Assembly (NCBI GenBank): GCA_947561395.2
Contig: OX387187.1
Coordinates: 36,871,829 to 36,935,828, forward strand
DNA length: 64,000 nucleotides
DNA from: Buxus sempervirens
Lineage: Eukaryota > Streptophyta > Magnoliopsida > Buxales > Buxaceae
Reading direction: 5' to 3'
Made by a program: the position numbers and the translations under genes. This document shows positions 58,190-64,000 of this stretch, in pieces. The notes beneath the pieces were generated by a model. The model searched no databases. It was not told the origin of the DNA and was given only the letters and a program-made list of their open reading frames with translations. The number at the start of each line of letters is the position of its first letter. Position 1 is the first letter of the stretch.

Positions 58190-59034
58190 TGGCACTGGAG
58201 TAACTCCTGCCCCAAGGGCAAGATCAGGAGGCCACACTAGACATACCAGTACAGGAAAACACAAAGTGGACAAGCTAGTGAAAATGCAGATCCATGTATG
58301 CCATGCTGTCTAGCCACTTCAAGACTCAAGTCCATGGTAGGAGGAAATCAATCATGTACAAGACAACAGACTGGTGGTTGGGATTAGGGCTGGCAATTAG
58401 TTGGATATATATCCAAATTCGACCTGAATCCGGTTTGAAAATCTCGAATTCGGATATGAGATTAGATCCGTAGTTCAAATACGGATATCGGATTTCGGAT
58501 CCGACCGAATTTGGATCCGAATTCAAATATGTTCATATCCGATCTGAATAGGATCCAAACCGAAATCAACATATACTTTTCATTAAACCATTGGTAAACT
58601 TTGTATAAAACATGGTTGAACCATCCTTACTCATATCTTGCTTTAATATTTATATGGCTCATTAGTTTTGATAGTTAAAATTTGCTTTAATAATTAAACT
58701 TGACTTTTGAGTCTTAAGTTCAAATCAGATCGAATTCGGATTTCGATTATTTATTCGGTCGAACTTTGAAATCGGATATAGTATATAAATTTGATTTCGA
58801 ATTTGGATTTACATATAAAAGATTCGTCGGATTTCAAATCGAATTCGGATATCGGATTTTTATTTTCGGATTCGGATCATGGTAGATCCATACCGTATTC
58901 GACTCATTGCCAGCCTTAGTTGGAATGACCCTGAGTCCTTTAGACTCTATGCATTTTGTGACTTGGAGGAGAGGGTTTGTGTGGCCTTGGCTAAGGCACT
59001 TTAATATGAAGACATGACCCCTTCTCTTCTCCAT
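58190..59034 (-). pseudogene. UDP-glycosyltransferase relic (UGT74-like)
   Basis: The ATG at 59034 gives MEKRRGHVFILKCLSQGHTN then PLLQVTKCIESKGLRV, the typical UGT start with the SQGH(I/T)NP motif. A MITE cuts it at 58915. Left of the MITE, 58383-58200 encodes YMIDFLLPWT, then in another frame LEVARQHGIHGSAF, matching the DSFLPWALDVA region of UGTs. About 70 residues between the two parts, and the PSPG box, are missing. UGTs glucosylate small molecules such as hormones and salicylate; this copy is dead. The UGT74 label rests on pattern memory. Confidence 0.65.
58387..58915. mobile_element. MITE with TTA duplication inside UGT relic
   Basis: Inverted ends GGGCTGGCAAT and GGCTGGCAATG are flanked by TTA (58384-58386, 58916-58918), pointing to PIF/Harbinger type. 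The 529-bp interior repeats TTCGGAT/ATCCGAA motifs many times in both orientations. Confidence 0.7.
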
Positions 59035-60034
59035 TTTGTCTATCTAGCTGTCAATTAAAATGATTCTTCTATAGAGAATTGTGATGGTCATTAGTACCTG
59101 TAATTCTGTAAAGAGGAGTGAATGACTGAATGTCTTGGTAGTCTTAATCTCATGTAAACATCTAGAACTTATTCTATGTTTGAGATATTTTGTTCATACC
59201 TAACAATGAAAGTAAGGAAAATTCCTAAAATATTGAGTTCTACCACCACTGAAGACATACATTGAATCGTTGCAATTCATGCCAAAGACTTCTGAAACAT
59301 TGGTTTTTTTCTTTATTAAACAGTAAATTCTCCAATTGTATCATATATTGATCAATACTAATCCATAAATATTAGACAATAACCTAAATAAAGATTTCTA
59401 CCAAAAAAAAACCTAAGAAAAGATCAAATAGCGAAAACATCGTGATCATGTCAGTTTCCTTACTAATATATTTCACATGTGGTAGTTACTAATTGGTCAT
59501 TGTGGCCCATCAATCATGTTCCAGGTTTATGGGGCTCTACAAGAAGAGGAAAAGAACAAAGTAACTTCAAATAACCAAAATAAACTTTTGAATTGGTAAA
59601 GGCATTGCACCAAGGAGATCAAAGAAAGAAGGCTGCCAAAAAACAAGAAATTACCAAATATGCTCGCTTGTAAAATGAAAATGTTTGTAGAAAAGAGAAT
59701 CCACCAGAAGATCCATGTGAAAGCATCCTTCTTTGGTTCACCATCATGTTTGAACTTCACCAGAAGAATTGCATGAAAAGCAGCTTGTCTTGTATATGCA
59801 AACATCTGCATTTATAAAAAAAATATAATCTGGAAAAAGAAACTCAAGACCTTTTACTGTTAACAGAGTGGATATTTGTACCTATTTAGTTATAACAATA
59901 TTTACAACTTGTACCACTTCACTGACACTCCTCTTTGGACTTCAACTGAAGAAGACATTTATACCTTCTGATCATATCTACAACTTGTATGACTTAAACA
60001 ACATTTACAGCTACACTCAAAGCCTGATTGAGAA
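59035..60034. other. Intergenic, no recognised feature
   Basis: About 1 kb between the UGT relic and the CBP60 stop codon. It includes the CBP60 3' UTR and poly(A) region. The ORF at 59527-59811 is hydrophobic and AT-driven, with no family signature. Confidence 0.4.
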
Positions 60035-63000
60035 TCACCTATTGGTACTATCTTTGCAACCATGATCCAATCTTTCTAGAATGCTATCTAAATTATCCCT
60101 TCTTTTCCATACCCCACTCTTCTTTGAAGCCATAATCCTCCTTATTGAGAATCTCCATCTGAACAGACTGAATAGCATCTTCCATCGTGTCTGAGCTTTA
60201 TTATCAGTGGCAGCAGCTGCAGCAGATTTGCAGGATGTGGCAATGAAGCCATTGTCAGCATTCTGCGGGTCAGAATGTGGCCCCAAACTGAAGTTCCGTG
60301 ATTGTGAGGAAGTATTGGAATCAAAACACTGATAATGCTCGTTATCACCAAACGTGCATACCACCAGCTCTGTATCACAGATGGAGCTGATGACTTGGCT
60401 TCGCAAACTCGAAGCATGATCGCAGCTAATATCCATGTGCTCGAGATCATGCAGGTTGTAATTATCAAAACTCCTCATATCATCAAAGGATAAGATGGAT
60501 GAAGCAATCGTTGGAGATGAAACGCTTGGTTGTGTAAAATCAAATCCTCCTGACCTACAAGAACTTGAGAACTTACAGCTGTAGGAACTTTCCACCTCTG
60601 GTGAACCGGGGAGAACAGAAATACCAGGTGACGTTGAAAAGCCAACATTATTGAATTCATCATCGCACGACACTACTTCTTCCCAGTGCTCGTATGCAGC
60701 TTTTACCAGCTTGTGCGCATCAACCTGGAAGAAGTGTTGACCCCCAGAGTATTAGAATACAGAAAGAGAAGAAAAATTAATTAATATATATATATATATA
60801 TATCCAAGATGATAACAAAAGCAAACCTTTTGTGTTTCTGAAAGGCTGTCAAGAGGAGTGAATTGGCTTTCTGCAAAAAGACCCAAAATTTGTCCCACAA
60901 CATTGAATACCACAGACATTTTCTCCTGAGAACTAGGAGGGCAGTACAAGTACATCAGTTTATCAAGTAAACATGTCCGAGCATGGTCCACCACAGCTTC
61001 CCACATCTTAGCGGACATTCCATTGCCTAGAACCTACAGACATTCCAACAAAGAATTATAGTTACTATTTCATTTAGTCTGCATGTTTAGTTCCTGCATG
61101 ATATGGATCGTAATTATTTTCAAAAGATGAATACCATCATATTTAACTGCCCAAGTTATAGGTATCTTTCAATGACATATAAAGGATAGCACTACTTTCT
61201 CGTGCCTCAATATTAATGGTTACTTGTTGACTTTTTTATCACCAGCCAACAATATATGGGTAAGAAAGTATAGAAACTCTTAAATTATCAGAATTTTATT
61301 GAGAGCAAATATTTTCCAAATTTATCGGATGTCTCAAAAAGAATTTTTGTCAGAGTACCGCATAACTCTATGAACAACTATCTCCAACAAGAAGACTGCT
61401 AACACACTTTCAGAACTTCAAAAAGACCAACAGGAGGCTGTATCAAGTTCAACTTTAAATACAAACCCAACAGCTTTTCTTTTGTCCTTTTGCAAGGTTG
61501 GAAAACTGTCACTGTTGCTTCCTCATATCAGCCTAGAAACAATGATTCACATATCTTGATCTTATTATTTTAGAATTCGTTTTGTCATTCAAGAAAACAT
61601 GACTTGGGATTTCTTTTACAGAAAATTTCTACGAAAAATATCATAACAACTTATCAACTGAATTAACCTACCAAGTAAAAGATGATTCCGAAGAAAGGGA
61701 AGATGGAGGAAGGAGGAGAAGGAACAGGACAATTTGAGGCAACTCTATCAACTCTTGTTGTAAAGGGCAATTGACATGATAAAACTCGTGTTAATCAAAC
61801 AGTTTTGTGAAGAAAAAGAGATTCCACTCGTTTAAAGCTGATGATCAAAAGATTCAAATTCAATAATTTTGATTTTTACCCCTTCTCATTAATCAATTCT
61901 ATAGTGATGAATTATGGCAAAGTGTCCCAAGAAAAAACTTGAGATTTCAGTACATAAATGAGACAGCCCTCCACAATAGTTAATTCAGTTTTGATTGCAT
62001 ACCATTCCTCAATACATCTACAGTGTGAAAAGGTGGTCCAAGTACATGCCATATGCTGTTCTTGAATACAAACAGTGAACTATGATGGGTTTTCTAATAT
62101 GAAGAAGGCTGGGCTCACTTAATTGATAATTGGTATGACTCTGCAATGCCATGTCTTTTTTGGCGTAACACTTTGATGCACAAAGACATCCTTGACATTT
62201 GTTAATATCATCATTCCTACAGTCTCAACCATGAATCCTTATCACCACCACCCTAACAATCACTAGACCATTCCTCTTCCCCTACAGTATGTACAATTTT
62301 TACCTGCTACAGTCCTATCCCTGCTCCTTCACTCCTTGATCCAAGTGCATCTGTTTCCCCATTATACTACAGTTAGACCTAACAATGCTTCTCTACAGAA
62401 ATGACAGAAAAATTCACAAAAAGAACTGCAACTAGTCATATGGAAGGATTGGATACAAACCCAACAATTGCAGCAATAAGGACGTCTTTAAAGAGAAGCA
62501 TTTAATTCATAAATACGAGGTGTTTTTTGTCACTTCAACACATCTTACAACATTGTTGATTGGATCTATGGGATTATTTGCTCTCATTTAATGGGGGTTG
62601 CAAAAGTATGTATGCACGCACGCATAGACACACTTGTACATGCACAAACATATGCACTCGTACATGCACACGCATGCACGTACACATACATCCCGTACAG
62701 ACAAGTAGATGTAAATATAAATATGCATATAAGCTAATCAAAAAAACCATTTTTATATAAGAAAGCAATACAAAGAAAGGATTTTCATGAAATTATTATC
62801 TGAAATTGTAATGTTCACAAATAAATAAAAGATAGTAACATCATTAAATTATCAAAGAATAACAATATTCAGATATAAATAATTATAATTATGATCAGAT
62901 TAACATGTCAAGGAACAGTAAAGTCTCACATTTCGGAGCCTTGGGGTGTCAACATGGAGTAGTGTCAGAAAATCCTTCACAGTGTTGATGTTTTCCTTAA

Positions 63001-63481
63001 GCAAGCGTTTATGGAAAGCACCGTCTTTCCCAATCTTTTCTAAACGCCACACTTCATCATCAAGAGATGGGGGATAGTGTTTTTTGTACACTGCAAGCAG
63101 AAACCAGAAATAACATTTGAGATTCCCTTTCTTTCCTCTTTTTTCTTTCTGATAACTGACAACATCCAGGTATCTGCTAAATAGAAATAAATAGACAAAG
63201 ATACAAATTTTGATTCTATTTCTTGTTTATAAGTTTCATAGACTTCCAGTTGGATGAGACAATAAAAAGAAATGTTGTTCAAAGTCAATCCAAACAAATT
63301 TTTAAGTTGGATTGTAGGATCTCTAATTTCCCCACCTTCCTCTCGTGGTTTGCACACCCTAGAGCTGCTTCTTCGTAACTCAAATGTTAATTATATACAA
63401 CTTAATCGATCGTTTTATTTTAAGTATGTAGTGCGTTGGTGCTTAGTTCCCCCCACCCACCACCACCACCACCACCCCACA

Positions 63482-63512
<31 letters not shown>

Positions 63513-64000
63513 AATAAGGATATGCTTTTATAATCTATATATAGTTATTTCATAATCAATAAACCAGATTGGCATATCTTTATATTTCTACCACCATTTG
63601 ATTTTGGACAGCCCTTAATATGTTTATAGAAAAGTATTAGTAAAAAGGAAATACCCACATTCTCCGCGATGATCCTTGACCACGAACGGTTCAGTCTTAG
63701 CTTCTCTTACTCTAATTCCATCACATCCATCCATAACTCTTGCCCCTAACCTGAACTTGCGACTTTTTGTCCAGCTTGAATTATCTGTAAAAACCAGATT
63801 TCTGACTACACCAGTCCCCTCATTAAGAGTCAGAACTGCATTCCCCGAAAGAAGTGGTCTCTTGCTTTCCCTTTCTTTAACAATATTATTCTTAAACTCT
63901 TCAAATGTACAATTGTCATCATGGCCTTCAAAATCTCCTTCAAGGACTACTATTTCTACCTTCACCAAGGATCCAGGACCTGAGTTAACAACATGTCCTG
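60035..64000 (-). CDS. CBP60: CBP60 calmodulin-binding transcription regulator, last four exons
   Basis: Four exons on the minus strand join in frame: 64000-63659 (starts mid-protein, beyond the window), 63090-62930, 61033-60827 and 60724-60035 (TGA at 60037-60035). All introns are GT-AG (568, 1896 and 102 bp). The visible protein runs [58 protein letters not shown] and [17 protein letters not shown]: the conserved CBP60 core, whose central part binds DNA in CBP60g/SARD1. The last exon has a Ser-rich linker and a basic amphipathic stretch ([18 protein letters not shown]), a likely C-terminal calmodulin site as in CBP60a-f. Members regulate salicylate synthesis genes, positively or negatively. 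Subgroup unresolved; the N-terminus is missing. Confidence 0.93.
60784..60803. repeat. (TA)n microsatellite in CBP60 intron
   Basis: About ten TA units in the 102-bp intron between the last two exons. Confidence 0.9.
62609..62700. repeat. CA-rich simple repeat in CBP60 intron
   Basis: Degenerate ACACGCACATGCAC-type repeats in the 1.9-kb intron. Confidence 0.7.
63455..63514. repeat. CCA, poly-C and poly-A tract
   Basis: (CCA)n followed by about 21 C and 12 A, in the intron downstream of the first visible CBP60 exon. Confidence 0.9.

Noticed and set aside
59527..59811. 94-residue hydrophobic ORF on the minus strand
   Set aside because: AT-driven Phe/Leu-rich frame with no neighbouring exon signals or known family.

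Overview
The window is nuclear DNA of a flowering plant, probably a eudicot. It is AT-rich, has intron-containing genes, plant-specific families (CC-NBS-LRR immune receptors, CBP60, FAR1-type MULE transposase, UGT) and many plant transposons with clean target-site duplications (TSDs). The species cannot be named from the sequence. A 200-base N gap (27105-27304) shows a draft assembly.

The core is an immune-receptor cluster, all on the + strand. Three intronless RPM1-type CC-NB-ARC-LRR genes are intact: NLR1 14659-17442, NLR2 31186-34014 and NLR3 54526-57360. NLR debris lies around them: a decayed start upstream of NLR1 (14480-14575), a CC+LRR relic without NB-ARC (38008-38648), an orphan NLR 3' flank (51455-52470) and an NB-ARC scrap upstream of NLR3 (53232-53398). 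NLR1 looks mosaic: its leader and second half resemble NLR2, and its CC end resembles NLR3. All three share a candidate 3'-UTR intron that starts within about 40 nt of the stop.

The space between is built of transposons. There are three solo LTRs with 5-bp TSDs (1733-4295, 28153-30443, 36677-37807); the first two are one family in opposite orientation. A Helitron (23353-25676) carries a broken ClpP exon. An 11.3-kb Mutator-like element (39489-50831, 9-bp TSD) has arms of 2 kb or more and a dead FAR1-type transposase. It sits inside an older TTA-flanked element and holds a 488-bp MITE in its right arm. Several hAT-, PIF- and MULE-type MITEs also have visible TSDs. 8431-13540 is AT-rich and full of decayed MITE copies. 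4439-7429 holds a direct repeat around a 155-bp tandem array.

The right end holds a UGT relic split by a MITE (58190-59034, - strand) and the last four exons of a CBP60 calmodulin-binding regulator (60035 to beyond 64000, - strand). NLRs act as intracellular pathogen sensors, and some CBP60 proteins regulate salicylate-linked defence, so both gene types fit immunity. Nothing in the sequence shows that these neighbours work together.
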